NCBI RefSeq assembly: GCF_013812825.1
Contig: NZ_JACCSU010000093.1
Location: 1 to 48,061 of the forward strand
Reading direction: 5' to 3'
DNA from: Sphingomonas sp.
Lineage (GTDB): Bacteria > Pseudomonadota > Alphaproteobacteria > Sphingomonadales > Sphingomonadaceae
Length of the DNA: 48,061 nucleotides
Below the pieces are notes generated by a model. The model was not told where the DNA came from. It did not search any database and saw only the letters and a list, made by a program, of their open reading frames with translations. Position numbers and translations under genes: made by a program. Shown one piece after another: positions 14,785 through 24,034 of this stretch. Position 1 is the first letter of the stretch. Each line of letters opens with the position of its first letter.

Positions 14785-14984
14785 CAGTGCGACTGTGCGT
14801 CCAACGCTAACTGATGATTCGGCGAGGCACACGATGCAGCGCACTTGTCCGTTCTGTCAAATTTCTATCGAGATCACGATCAGAATCATATCGTGCTTAC
14901 CGGGCGGCTACTTTGACAGAGTTAGACTGAATTAAATGCTAGATTTCACGCCGGCAACATCCACCGCTGACGGGACCCGGGCCA

Positions 14985-15139
14985 GTGGATCTCATCTTCG
15001 GCTTCGCTATTGCTGGCGCTCGCTTCCTCGTTTCGTATTACGATCGTCGCATCCTCAGCTAAGGCGCGAGGATCGCGCCAACGCTCATGTGGGCGCGTTG
15101 TCGGTGGTCCTGAAGCTCGAGCAATTGATGACCCGCTAA
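14985..15139 (+). pseudogene. Possible frameshifted small membrane protein
   Basis: GTG at 14985 opens MDLIFGFAIAGARFLVSYYD with RRILS, ending in TAA at 15060-15062. The next frame over continues as REDRANAHVGALSVVLKLEQ and LMTR to TAA at 15137-15139. Together they would make one small protein with a membrane helix and an amphipathic tail, broken by one base near 15060. Neither half alone looks complete. Confidence 0.3.
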
Positions 15140-15327
15140 GAGCGACGCTGATTTGAACTTTCTTCTAGGGCTGTAATGACATCCTCGAGCCTCGCTCCTA
15201 TGTCGGGGGAAAGCTCCAGCGCATCGCAGATCTTCAGTGCTTCGGCACAGAGCGCGTGCGCTCGATCGATGGCGTTTTTTTCGTCCGCTGTACCATTCGA
15301 ATTGCGAGCCGCTGAATTTGCCGACAT
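15136..15327 (-). CDS. Small helical hypothetical protein (63 residues)
   Basis: Starts at the ATG at 15327, with GGGGG 8 bases upstream. The core AIDRAHALCAEALKICDALE and LSPDIGARLEDVITALEE forms two amphipathic helices joined by a short turn. I recall similar short proteins (helix ending ICDAL, then DIGARLQ) in sphingomonads. Function unknown. It is encoded opposite the end of the previous candidate. Confidence 0.55.
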   Translation of the reverse strand: MSANSAARNSNGTADEKNAIDRAHALCAEALKICDALELSPDIGARLEDVITALEESSNQRRS

Positions 15328-15403
15328 TCCAAATCCCCCGAGCAAGGACGGCGCAGTGATGCCGTCGCCTCGGTAGCCTTAAACAGCAGAAATTCGTGAC
15401 GGT

Positions 15404-15988
15404 CTATATCGTCGGCACGATCGCTTCAGCAAAATATGCGTCGAGCGCTTTAAGGCCCTCGTCGGTAAGCTCAACGAAAAAAACTCGCCCGTCCGTTGGA
15501 CTGGATCGCCGCGCAACCAGTCCCTCCTTTCGCAAAAAGTCGAGCCATCGAAGCGCGGTTGTCGGCGCCACGCCAGAGAGATCTAACAATCCACTCACAG
15601 TGTGTCGGGCTCCGGATTGCTCGGTCACGTAAAGCGCGAGCAACATGTCCCAGGCCGCTTCTCCGAACATTGCCTTATTGAAAAACTGGGCACGCTGAGA
15701 ACGGCTGGCAAATGTCTGACGCGCGCGCTCGACGAATAGCTCGCGACCATGAGGGCAATTCGTTGCAGCTGCTTTCCGGAGGATTTTCGACAGCTCTCCG
15801 CCACCGTCCCCCTCCAAGCCAGCAAGTGCGTTCAGGAGCTGAGTGGCCGCGCGAACTTCCCGCTCGGTCAGCTTTACCGTCTTAAGAACATGATATGGGC
15901 CCTGTTCGAGGCCCGGCTCGGACGCATCGGATCCCTTGGTTGCAGAATTTTTCCTCTGATCAGAGGATTCCCAGGAGCTCGAACTCAT
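15404..15988 (-). CDS. MarR-like winged-helix regulator
   Basis: A 194-residue protein. The first 75 residues are charged and variable; from about 110 on, the sequence AAWDMLLALYVTEQSGARHT, LLDLSGVAPTTALRWLDFLR, then EGLVARRSSPTDGRVFFVEL is a winged helix of MarR type: helix-turn-helix, then a wing with the Asp-Gly-Arg turn that contacts the minor groove. Its ATG overlaps the stop of the upstream small gene (ATGA), so both are probably in one transcript. The effector and targets are unknown. Confidence 0.75.
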   Translation of the reverse strand: MSSSSWESSDQRKNSATKGSDASEPGLEQGPYHVLKTVKLTEREVRAATQLLNALAGLEGDGGGELSKILRKAAATNCPHGRELFVERARQTFASRSQRAQFFNKAMFGEAAWDMLLALYVTEQSGARHTVSGLLDLSGVAPTTALRWLDFLRKEGLVARRSSPTDGRVFFVELTDEGLKALDAYFAEAIVPTI

Positions 15989-16179
15989 TTTTTACTTCTG
16001 CGCGGCTGAGAGTTCTCCGCGCTCCGCCTCGCCGACTGTTGCAACTGCTGGGCACGCTTAACAAGTGCCTCTAGTTCCGCGTGAGGCAAATGTTCGCGGT
16101 AATGTTCCAAAATCTCCTCAGGCGTTTCAAATTGCCTGATTGCTGGTTTGGTCCAAGTTTTCTTGGTTGAGTGCGCCAC
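15985..16179 (-). CDS. Small protein coupled to MarR-like regulator
   Basis: A 64-residue basic protein. The GTG at 16179, with AGAGG 5 bases upstream, is preferred over the ATG at 16206. It reads MAHSTKKTWTKPAIRQFETP, EEILEHYREHLPHAELEALV and ends in a Lys/Arg/Ser-rich tail. The KKTWTKPAI opening recalls short leader-like peptides in alphaproteobacteria, but no modifying enzyme is nearby. Its stop overlaps the regulator's start, which suggests a functional link. Confidence 0.6.
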   Translation of the reverse strand: MAHSTKKTWTKPAIRQFETPEEILEHYREHLPHAELEALVKRAQQLQQSARRSAENSQPRRSKK

Positions 16180-16344
16180 AAATCCTCTCCCGCAGAACGG
16201 GGTCATTAGATTCGGCGACTTGCTGGCTAAACCACTCAGGAATCGGTGTCACTACTGAAGACCGCGATTTTTTAGTCCAAAATGGATGAGAACTAACGAT
16301 CAGGGCAACAAGGGTGCCGCAAGTGAGACGACCGTTTTGCAAAT

Positions 16345-16368
16345 CAGCGGGTGCGCCGAGCCGCACCC
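16345..16368 (+). terminator. GC-rich hairpin
   Basis: GCGGGTGC and GCACCCGC pair perfectly around GCCGAGCC, followed by CTTTGATT. It lies in the roughly 350 bases between 16179 and 16525, where I see no other supported feature. It could end a plus-strand transcript. Confidence 0.4.
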
Positions 16369-16524
16369 GCCTTTGATTCGACAGCTGACCAGTGTGTTCT
16401 GGGATCGAAACTCCTATAATGCAATGGAGTTCTTCATCCGTTTCCGGCTAAAAGAATTAATGCTCGGTAAACGATGGGCATCTTCGAACTGGTAACGGTG
16501 ATTACTTCGGCATAGTGCGGCGCG

Positions 16525-16983
16525 GTGACCGAAGATACCAACAACACCATCGAGCAGCTGACACAGGGCCAGATTGATTGCCTCCTCCTCGTCCATCAGC
16601 ATCTGACCTCGAAAGAGATTGGGCTGCGGTTGGGCATCTCCCCTCATACGGTCGATCAACGAATCCGTGCGGCGCTGCGAATCCTCGGCTGCAATCGCAG
16701 ATCCCAGGCTGCGAAGCTGGTCGCTTCCAGTCGGAGCCAAGAGAGAGCATTCCTGTTGCCGCGAAGCGTGGCAGAGCCCTTTGTGCAGCATCAAGCTAAT
16801 TGGCTTGAAGGCAAAAGCAGGAAGTCCATTCCTGTGCCATTTTCAACGCAAGATCATCCGAGCAACGTAATGAGTGTTCGTTTTCGTCTGTTTTGGATCG
16901 TAGCCATTGCGTCTGGATCGGCATTCTCCGCAGGGATGTATTTGGCGGGACTAGAAAGTCTGTCGCGACTGATCCAGTCGTAA
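16525..16983 (+). CDS. LuxR-type HTH protein with membrane anchor
   Basis: A 152-residue protein. Residues 12-65 are a LuxR/GerE helix-turn-helix (LTQGQIDCLLLVHQHLTSKE, IGLRLGISPHTVDQRIRAAL). A basic linker follows, and the C-terminal residues 120-143 (LFWIVAIASGSAFSAGMYLAGL) form one membrane segment. Membrane-tethered short LuxR regulators of this layout are known to me from sphingomonads; signal and targets are unknown. The GTG start lacks a strong ribosome binding site, and no ATG lies nearby that keeps the HTH intact. Confidence 0.75.
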   Translation: MTEDTNNTIEQLTQGQIDCLLLVHQHLTSKEIGLRLGISPHTVDQRIRAALRILGCNRRSQAAKLVASSRSQERAFLLPRSVAEPFVQHQANWLEGKSRKSIPVPFSTQDHPSNVMSVRFRLFWIVAIASGSAFSAGMYLAGLESLSRLIQS

Positions 16984-16998
16984 ATTCCAGTTGCGGCA

Positions 16999-17052
16999 TG
17001 TGAGCCCGCCGCACTTCCCGTTTGTCGAGCTAGGCAGTCGACGAGCCTCCCC
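16999..17052. repeat. GTGAG/CTCGC palindrome, copy B
   Basis: TGTGAGCCCGCCGC, ACTTCCCGTTTGTC, GAGCTAGG, then TCGACGAGCCTCCCC. It is a diverged copy of the family at 8112 and 19218, in the same orientation, and stands just before the serine recombinase module. It lacks the TGTCCGC companion that copies A and C have. Confidence 0.6.
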
Positions 17053-17060
17053 AACAATTT

Positions 17061-17345
17061 GTGACGCACTTACCAAGACAGGGTTTGGACGAAATAATCC
17101 AAGAGGCCAAAACTTCCGGTACATTGCGTTCGCGCTCATCTCCTCAAGGCTCAAAGCCTCAACCCGGTAAGATCACTTCCGTAGATCTGACGCGTCCGCG
17201 GTTGGCACTCGAGTCTCTTGCAGAAGATCTCGCCGATGACCCCGTTGTCGTGAAGCGGCAAATGGCAAAGCTTCAAACCCTCGACATAATTGCTCAGGCG
17301 CACAGGAAGCTTGCCGCGGACGCTAAAGATGGGAACTACCGCTGA
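17061..17345 (+). CDS. Hypothetical protein upstream of serine recombinase
   Basis: A 94-residue soluble protein starting with GTG. The first half is Ser/Pro/Gly-rich and probably unstructured; the second half is helical (LALESLAEDLADDPVVVKRQ, LQTLDIIAQAHRKLAADA). It ends 55 bases before the recombinase start and inside that gene's upstream open frame. It may be an accessory factor for the recombinase, but this is only positional. Confidence 0.5.
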   Translation: MTHLPRQGLDEIIQEAKTSGTLRSRSSPQGSKPQPGKITSVDLTRPRLALESLAEDLADDPVVVKRQMAKLQTLDIIAQAHRKLAADAKDGNYR

Positions 17346-17400
17346 AGCTGAGTTCCGCTATCTGATCACTGTGGTCTTTGGCGGGCCAAGGGAGGCCGCC

Positions 17401-19161
17401 ATGCCGAGTGTCATTTTGCCCACATCCACATCCACCAAACGGTGCGCCATATATGCCCGCAAGAGCAGCGAGCACGGCCTTGAACAGGATTTCAATTCGC
17501 TTGAGGCTCAACACGAACTCTGTTCTGCTTACATCACCAGCCAAAAGCACCGCGGCTGGGCGGAGGTCGACAAAGTCTATATCGACGCGGCGCAGTCCGG
17601 CGGAAGCCTCGACCGACCTGCACTGCAGGCGCTCCTGGAAGACGTAGAAGCCGGGCAGGTCGACATCGTCGTCATATATAAGCTGGACCGCCTCAGCAGG
17701 AGCCTGTTGGACTTCGTCCGTCTCATGGCGGTCTTCGACCGCAACTCCGCGTCTTTCGTCTGCATCACCCAAAACTTCGACACCGGTGACAGCTTAGGTC
17801 GTTTGATCATGAACATACTCCTCACGTTCGCCCAGTTCGAGCGGGAGCTCACCGGCGACCGCATTCGAGACAAAAAACAGGCGATGGCTGCCAGAGGGTT
17901 CTGGACGGGAGGCCGTCCACCATTTGGCTACGACTATATCGACAAGCAGCTTCAGCCGAACACGATCGAGGCGGCCAGTGTTAAATTCATTTATCGTCGC
18001 TACCTTGCTTTACGATCAATCATGGCAGTCTGGCGCGAGTGCTCCGCGAGGGGAATCCGGAGCAAGCCATGGGTCTCTCATGATGGGGAAGTGAGGGGTG
18101 ACCAGCCGATTCACCGCGCTACGGTCCGCTCAATCCTCTGTAATCCGATATACAAGGGCGACATCAAAAATGTCGACAAGACGTATCCTGGACAACACCC
18201 GGCCCTGGTGACCAAGGCCAATTGGAAAAAGGCCGCGCAACTTAGGCTAGAGACGCACTCTAAAAGGAATCTTCAGGCTCCCGCCGATCTGCTGCCATCA
18301 GTCATATACGATTGCTTTGGCCGCCGTATGTCTATGGTCCGCAAGTATCGAGATGGCCGTTGCGAGCGGCATTACTACTCTGATGTAACTGCATGGGGTC
18401 GCAAGCATCAGGTTCCGAGAATGCGGGCCCGCGCCGCCGAGCTTGAGAAACTCGTACTGGCGGCGATCTCGGCAACGCTTTCAGATCGCAAAGAGGTTCG
18501 GGCGATGTTGCTCACCATCGGGCGGCGCAGCTCGCGTCTGGAAAGGATCGCTGCAGGCTGCGAAACCGCAAGCCGACGCGTGACTAATGGCGTTTTTGAT
18601 CAACAGATCGCAATTATGGCAGCTCTCGTCGTGCGCGTAGAACTTTCAACCGAACGGCTGAAGATTATCCTCCGCGCCTCGGAGCTCGAAAGATTTCTCG
18701 AATGGGATGGTTTCGATTTCTTCGCCGCCGAGAAACGGCCGAAGAGTGCTCGGGAAATAACCCATTTGATCGATGTCCCCGCGACAGGTGGCCGGCTTTC
18801 GAGACGCTTGCGATTGCCGATCGGACCAAGAGCAGCAAACAGCCCGGCGCGGCCCGATCCCAAGCTGCTCCTTCTTATGAAACAGGTTCGCCACGCGCAG
18901 CGATTAGTAGACACAGAGCGCCTCGAGTCCGTCGCTTCACTCGCAAGTCGGATGAGCAGGAACACCGGCCATTTCATGAAGTTGCTTAGATTGAACTATC
19001 TGGCACCGGACATTGTCACCGCAATCTTTGACGGTACGCAGCCGGCCAGTCTCACTCGGCGGACATTGCTCGATGCAAATCTCCCGACGGACTGGCCCAT
19101 GCAGCGGAAGCTGTTTGGGTTTCCGGAGCAGCCTCCGCTGCAAACGTCGGAGCGATATTGA
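17401..19161 (+). CDS. Large serine recombinase
   Basis: A 586-residue protein of the large serine recombinase class, which cuts both DNA strands through a 5'-phosphoserine link. The N-terminal resolvase domain (about 14-165) has Y18-A-R-K-S22 with S22 as the expected nucleophile, IYKLDRLSRSLLDF with the catalytic arginines, and the E-helix region FAQFERELTGDRI. The recombinase domain follows at about 170-285 (RGFWTGGRPPFGYDY, ATVRSILCNPIYKG). The following region keeps only one Cys (VIYDCFGRRMS), so the usual CxxC zinc ribbon is missing or replaced. I start at the ATG at 17401; upstream sequence is the neighbour's. It is flanked by direct copies of the GTGAG repeat. Confidence 0.88.
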   Translation: MPSVILPTSTSTKRCAIYARKSSEHGLEQDFNSLEAQHELCSAYITSQKHRGWAEVDKVYIDAAQSGGSLDRPALQALLEDVEAGQVDIVVIYKLDRLSRSLLDFVRLMAVFDRNSASFVCITQNFDTGDSLGRLIMNILLTFAQFERELTGDRIRDKKQAMAARGFWTGGRPPFGYDYIDKQLQPNTIEAASVKFIYRRYLALRSIMAVWRECSARGIRSKPWVSHDGEVRGDQPIHRATVRSILCNPIYKGDIKNVDKTYPGQHPALVTKANWKKAAQLRLETHSKRNLQAPADLLPSVIYDCFGRRMSMVRKYRDGRCERHYYSDVTAWGRKHQVPRMRARAAELEKLVLAAISATLSDRKEVRAMLLTIGRRSSRLERIAAGCETASRRVTNGVFDQQIAIMAALVVRVELSTERLKIILRASELERFLEWDGFDFFAAEKRPKSAREITHLIDVPATGGRLSRRLRLPIGPRAANSPARPDPKLLLLMKQVRHAQRLVDTERLESVASLASRMSRNTGHFMKLLRLNYLAPDIVTAIFDGTQPASLTRRTLLDANLPTDWPMQRKLFGFPEQPPLQTSERY

Positions 19162-19167
19162 TCCGTA

Positions 19168-19196
19168 TGTCTAGTTTCCGATCAAAAGCGGACATT
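19168..19196. repeat. TGTCCGC palindrome, copy at recombinase end
   Basis: TGTCTAGTTT, CCGATC, AAAAGCGGACATT, seven bases after the recombinase stop. The left arm is degenerate. It is followed after 21 bases by the GTGAG palindrome at 19218. Confidence 0.65.
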
Positions 19197-19217
19197 GGAC
19201 CGGTGCTGAGGGTAGAA

Positions 19218-19271
19218 GGGTGAGACCCGCCGCGTCCTGCTTTTGCCGAGCTAGGGGCGACGAGTCTCGCC
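19218..19271. repeat. GTGAG/CTCGC palindrome, copy C
   Basis: GGGTGAGACCCGCCGCG, TCCTGCTTTTGCC, GAGCTAGG, then GCGACGAGTCTCGCC. Shares a run of 20 identical bases (CGCCGCGTCCTGCTTTTGCC) with copy A at 8112, and the same 21-base distance to a TGTCCGC palindrome. Confidence 0.7.
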
Positions 19272-19339
19272 GTCGTTTCTAGCGTCTTTTGGCTAGTTCA
19301 CAAATTGCGCTCGAAGCTGCTCAGTGTAGAAGATAGTCC

Positions 19340-19480
19340 ATGATTCACGACCTGGCGTTCGTTCACCCTGACGCGGAAATCGGCGAGGGGACCACCATCT
19401 GGCAGTCCGTGGTCGTGCTGGCAAACACGAGTCAGACGAAGAAGAAAGGCGCATTCGCTTCGGCGTTATCATGCTTCTGA
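19340..19480 (+). pseudogene. Hexapeptide acyltransferase N-terminal fragment
   Basis: MIHDLAFVHPDAEIGEGTTI with WQSVVVLA matches the opening of left-handed beta-helix acyltransferases that act on UDP-linked or O-antigen sugars (pattern HPxAxIGEGTxIW). After about 26 residues the similarity stops, and the frame ends in unrelated residues at 19478-19480. It is a remnant, so a sugar-acylation gene was probably cut at about 19420. Confidence 0.55.
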
Positions 19481-19524
19481 TTATCGCCGCGTCGGTGGTT
19501 TTGTTCTGGCTGCTGGTGTCCTAA
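19419..19524 (+). pseudogene. Remnant of a small single-helix membrane protein
   Basis: In a different frame from the acyltransferase fragment, the sequence reads AGKHESDEEERRIRFGVIML, then LIIAASVVLFWLLVS to TAA at 19522-19524. This is the typical end of a short inner-membrane protein with a charged N-side and one helix. No start codon is present, so it is joined to the preceding fragment by a deletion or recombination. Confidence 0.45.
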
Positions 19525-19615
19525 GCCGCTGCATCGCCGACCTATCGCTCGACCGCTCGTTTAGCAGCTTTCGCCACGGCGAGTGACGGCAATCTAGGCG
19601 TTTTTAAATGCTCAT

Positions 19616-19637
19616 GGGGTATCAAACGGGGTAACAA
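19616..19637 (+). promoter_or_regulatory. Possible integrase arm sites, right
   Basis: Two tandem motifs, GGGGTATCAAA and GGGGTAACAA, about 40 bases inside attR; the second is identical to the site before the integrase at 1477. Spacing and position fit arm-type sites. Exact ends are approximate. Confidence 0.4.
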
Positions 19638-19676
19638 TCCCAACTGTTGGCAATTTCCCCTTGGAGGTTCGGTAGT

Positions 19677-19694
19677 CCTCAGCTCCACCAGCCC
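19677..19694 (+). repeat. attR core
   Basis: CCTCAGCTCCACCAGCCC, an exact direct copy of 1348-1365. Flanking bases differ on both sides, so it is not a second tRNA gene but a copied 3' end, as left by tRNA-targeted integration. It stands 15 bases past the msrB stop. Confidence 0.8.
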
Positions 19695-19708
19695 CCAATC
19701 CACCACTT

Positions 19709-20203
19709 TCAGCCCGACCAGACCTCGCCTTCGGGGGTGCCGCGGCCGAGCTTGTCGGGGAGCGGCTCGCCTTCGGGCGTGAACTCGAGCGATACCGAAT
19801 TGATGCAGTAGCGCTCGCCGGTCGGCGGCGGGCCGTCGGGGAACACATGGCCCTGGTGGCCGCGGCAGCGGGCGCAGACGATCTCGGTTCGGACCATGCC
19901 GAAGCTGACGTCGCGAATGGTCTTCAGATGCCCTTGCGCGAACGGCGAGGTGAAGCTCGGCCAGCCGGTGCCGCTTTCGAACTTGGTGCCGCCGTTGAAC
20001 AACGGCAGGCCGCACAGCCGGCAGGTGTAGACGCCGCCGCGCTTCTCATCGAGGAACAGGCCGCAGAACGGCGTTTCGGTGCCATGCTCGAGCAGCACCC
20101 GCCGCTCGTCGTCGCTGAGCTCGGCGGCCAGCCGGCCAAGCTCGTTGTCGGTTGGCGGGGTCAGGTCGAACCGGGTGCTCAGCGTGGCGGTGGAGTCGGT
20201 CAT
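19709..20203 (-). CDS. msrB: Peptide-methionine (R)-S-oxide reductase MsrB
   Basis: A 164-residue methionine sulfoxide reductase B, which reduces the R form of methionine sulfoxide in proteins. The structural zinc site is complete (C61/C64 in CRLC, C110/C113 in CARC), as is the catalytic RYCINSVSLEF with C133. KFESGTGWPSF and HQGHVFPDG are family signatures. There is no signal peptide, so the enzyme is cytoplasmic. I start at the ATG at 20203, with GGAGG 6 bases upstream. It is the first core gene after the island, and the att repeat follows its stop closely. Confidence 0.95.
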   Translation of the reverse strand: MTDSTATLSTRFDLTPPTDNELGRLAAELSDDERRVLLEHGTETPFCGLFLDEKRGGVYTCRLCGLPLFNGGTKFESGTGWPSFTSPFAQGHLKTIRDVSFGMVRTEIVCARCRGHQGHVFPDGPPPTGERYCINSVSLEFTPEGEPLPDKLGRGTPEGEVWSG

Positions 20204-20239
20204 GTTGGGCCTCCTGCGCTGGCCATACCAAAGAAAAAA

Positions 20240-20272
20240 CCCCGCCGCGATTGCTCGTGGCGGGGTCGTTTT
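20240..20272 (-). terminator. Rho-independent terminator after pnp
   Basis: CCCCGCC (20240-20246) pairs with GGCGGGG (20259-20265) around a 12-base loop; T-rich runs flank both sides. On the minus strand it follows the pnp stop by about 20 bases and ends in GTTTTTTC. Confidence 0.8.
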
Positions 20273-20288
20273 TGGAATGTGACGCGAA

Positions 20289-22697
<2,409 letters not shown>

Positions 22698-22827
22698 GTG
22701 GTTTCCTTCAGCCCGCGGGCCGGATGCCGGCGGGTTCATCTTGTGCAGGCAAGCCGGCCTGCTGCGGTTCGGGGCATTCGATAGCCCCACGGACTCCCCG
22801 CCGAATTGCGGAGATTCCTTGCACGAA

Positions 22828-22847
22828 GGGCGCCCGTTCAGGCGCCC
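22828..22847 (-). terminator. Hairpin between rpsO and pnp
   Basis: GGGCGCC (22828-22834) and GGCGCCC (22841-22847) form a seven-base stem, 8 bases after the rpsO stop on the minus strand. There is no T-run, so it may be a partial terminator or an mRNA processing hairpin, as known between these genes in E. coli. Confidence 0.55.
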
Positions 22848-22854
22848 CTTGAAA

Positions 22855-23124
22855 TTATTTACGCAGACCCAGCTTGGCGATGAGATCGGTGTACCGTTTC
22901 TCGTTCTCGCGTCGCAGATAGTCGAGCAGCGTACGCCGCTTGTTGACCATCATCAGCAGGCCGCGGCGCGAATGGTTGTCCTTCGCATGCGTCTTGAAAT
23001 GCTCAGTCAGCGTGTTGATTCGGCTGGTGATGATCGCGATCTGGACTTCCGGAGACCCCGTGTCGTCCGATCCGCGCCCATGCTCCTTGATCAGTTCCTG
23101 CTTGCGCTCGGTAGTGATCGACAT
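22855..23124 (-). CDS. rpsO: 30S ribosomal protein S15
   Basis: An 89-residue protein, exactly the family's usual size. It binds 16S rRNA early in small-subunit assembly. The signature region [20 protein letters not shown] and the end [19 protein letters not shown] are conserved. The ATG at 23124 follows AGAAGGAG-like sequence (AAGGAG, 8 bases away). It lies 13 bases downstream of truB and upstream of pnp in the standard order. Confidence 0.98.
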   Translation of the reverse strand: MSITTERKQELIKEHGRGSDDTGSPEVQIAIITSRINTLTEHFKTHAKDNHSRRGLLMMVNKRRTLLDYLRRENEKRYTDLIAKLGLRK

Positions 23125-23137
23125 CGTAAAACTCCTT

Positions 23138-24022
23138 CTAAAGGTTGAAGCCCCGGACGACGCGGACGTCGCCAGCCAAAACCTCGACCAGAGCGACGGG
23201 ACGAAGTGCGTCGGTCGCGAGGTAAAGGCCCGGCTTAGCGGGGTTCCCGGAGAGCCGCTGTCCATGATGGAGCAACTGCGCTTCTTCGGGGGTGACGGGG
23301 AGGGCCGGGATGTCGTCCAGCGCCGCGGTTAGCGGAAGTACCGCCCCATCGAGTTGCCGCGCCTTAGCGGCTTCTTCCAGAAAGTCCAGTGAAATGGCCT
23401 GTTCGAGGTCGAACGGGCCGGCCCGCGTGCGCCGCAGCATGGTCACATGGCCGACCGTTTCGAGCGCTCGGGCAATGTCGCGGGCAAGGCTTCGGACGTA
23501 GGTGCCTTTCGACACGGTGGCGGACAATCTCGCCTCGTCCGCGCTGCTCGCCAGCAGGCGCAACTCATGCACGGTCACGGCTCGAGCGACCATCTCGACC
23601 TGTTCGCCCGCCCGCGACCGCTGGTAGGCGGCCTGGCCGCCGATCTTGAGCGCCGAATAAGCCGGCGGCACCTGCTCGATGGGGCCAGTGAATCGCGCCA
23701 GCACGGCCTCCACCTCCTCTCGAGCCGGGCGGTGAGGACTGGTTTCGACCACGCGGCCTTCCGCGTCGAGAGTGTCGGTCTCCTCGCCGAAGCGGATCGT
23801 GAACTCATATTGCTTGGTCGCGTCGAGCATCCGGCCGGCGAGCTTGGTCGCCTCTCCGAGCGCGATCGGCAGCACTCCGCTGGCCAGCGGGTCGAGCGTC
23901 CCGCCGTGTCCGACCTTGGTCTTCGGCTCCCCCGCCTCCCTCAAGATGCGCTTGACCGCCGCGACCGCCTGGGTCGAGCCGAGTCCGACGGGCTTGTCGA
24001 GGTTGATCCAGCCGTGGAGCAC
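23138..24022 (-). CDS. truB: tRNA pseudouridine(55) synthase TruB
   Basis: A 294-residue pseudouridine synthase that modifies U55 in the T-loop of tRNAs. The catalytic Asp is D44 in [25 protein letters not shown] near the start and [15 protein letters not shown] in the second half are family motifs. The C-terminal part (about 235-294) is a short PUA-like extension. It is 12 bases downstream of tdk and upstream of rpsO. Confidence 0.97.
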   Translation of the reverse strand: MLHGWINLDKPVGLGSTQAVAAVKRILREAGEPKTKVGHGGTLDPLASGVLPIALGEATKLAGRMLDATKQYEFTIRFGEETDTLDAEGRVVETSPHRPAREEVEAVLARFTGPIEQVPPAYSALKIGGQAAYQRSRAGEQVEMVARAVTVHELRLLASSADEARLSATVSKGTYVRSLARDIARALETVGHVTMLRRTRAGPFDLEQAISLDFLEEAAKARQLDGAVLPLTAALDDIPALPVTPEEAQLLHHGQRLSGNPAKPGLYLATDALRPVALVEVLAGDVRVVRGFNL

Positions 24023-24034
24023 TCAGGCCTGCAT

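Larger units (their letters stand above)
1348..19694 (+). mobile_element. tRNA-Ala integrative island, about 18.3 kb
   Basis: The segment is bounded by an 18-bp direct repeat of the tRNA-Ala end, and a P4-type integrase starts 135 bases inside the left end. It also holds an AlpA-like protein, a RepA-like ATPase, a serine recombinase, frameshifted genes and many hypothetical genes, whereas the sequence past the right end (msrB, pnp) is core. No conjugation or structural phage genes are visible, so autonomous transfer is unlikely. The cargo may have accreted in more than one event. Boundaries are inferred from the repeat and not tested against an empty site. Confidence 0.75.

Noticed and set aside
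14936-15139. 67-residue frame starting with MLDFTPATSTADG
   Set aside because: Its first two thirds look random; only the last 24 residues seem real, and they fit better as the second half of a frameshifted gene starting at 14985.
16127-16366. 79-residue minus-strand frame with PEWFSQQVAESND
   Set aside because: Overlaps by 53 bases the better supported GTG gene (16179), which has a ribosome binding site and a coupled neighbour; its first half covers a hairpin and looks random.
16286-16495. 69-residue plus-strand frame
   Set aside because: Spans a GC hairpin, lacks a ribosome binding site and has no coherent secondary-structure pattern.
19650-19700. A second tRNA-Ala at the right end
   Set aside because: Only the last 14 bases of the tRNA are copied; no acceptor 5' strand, D-arm or anticodon arm precedes it.
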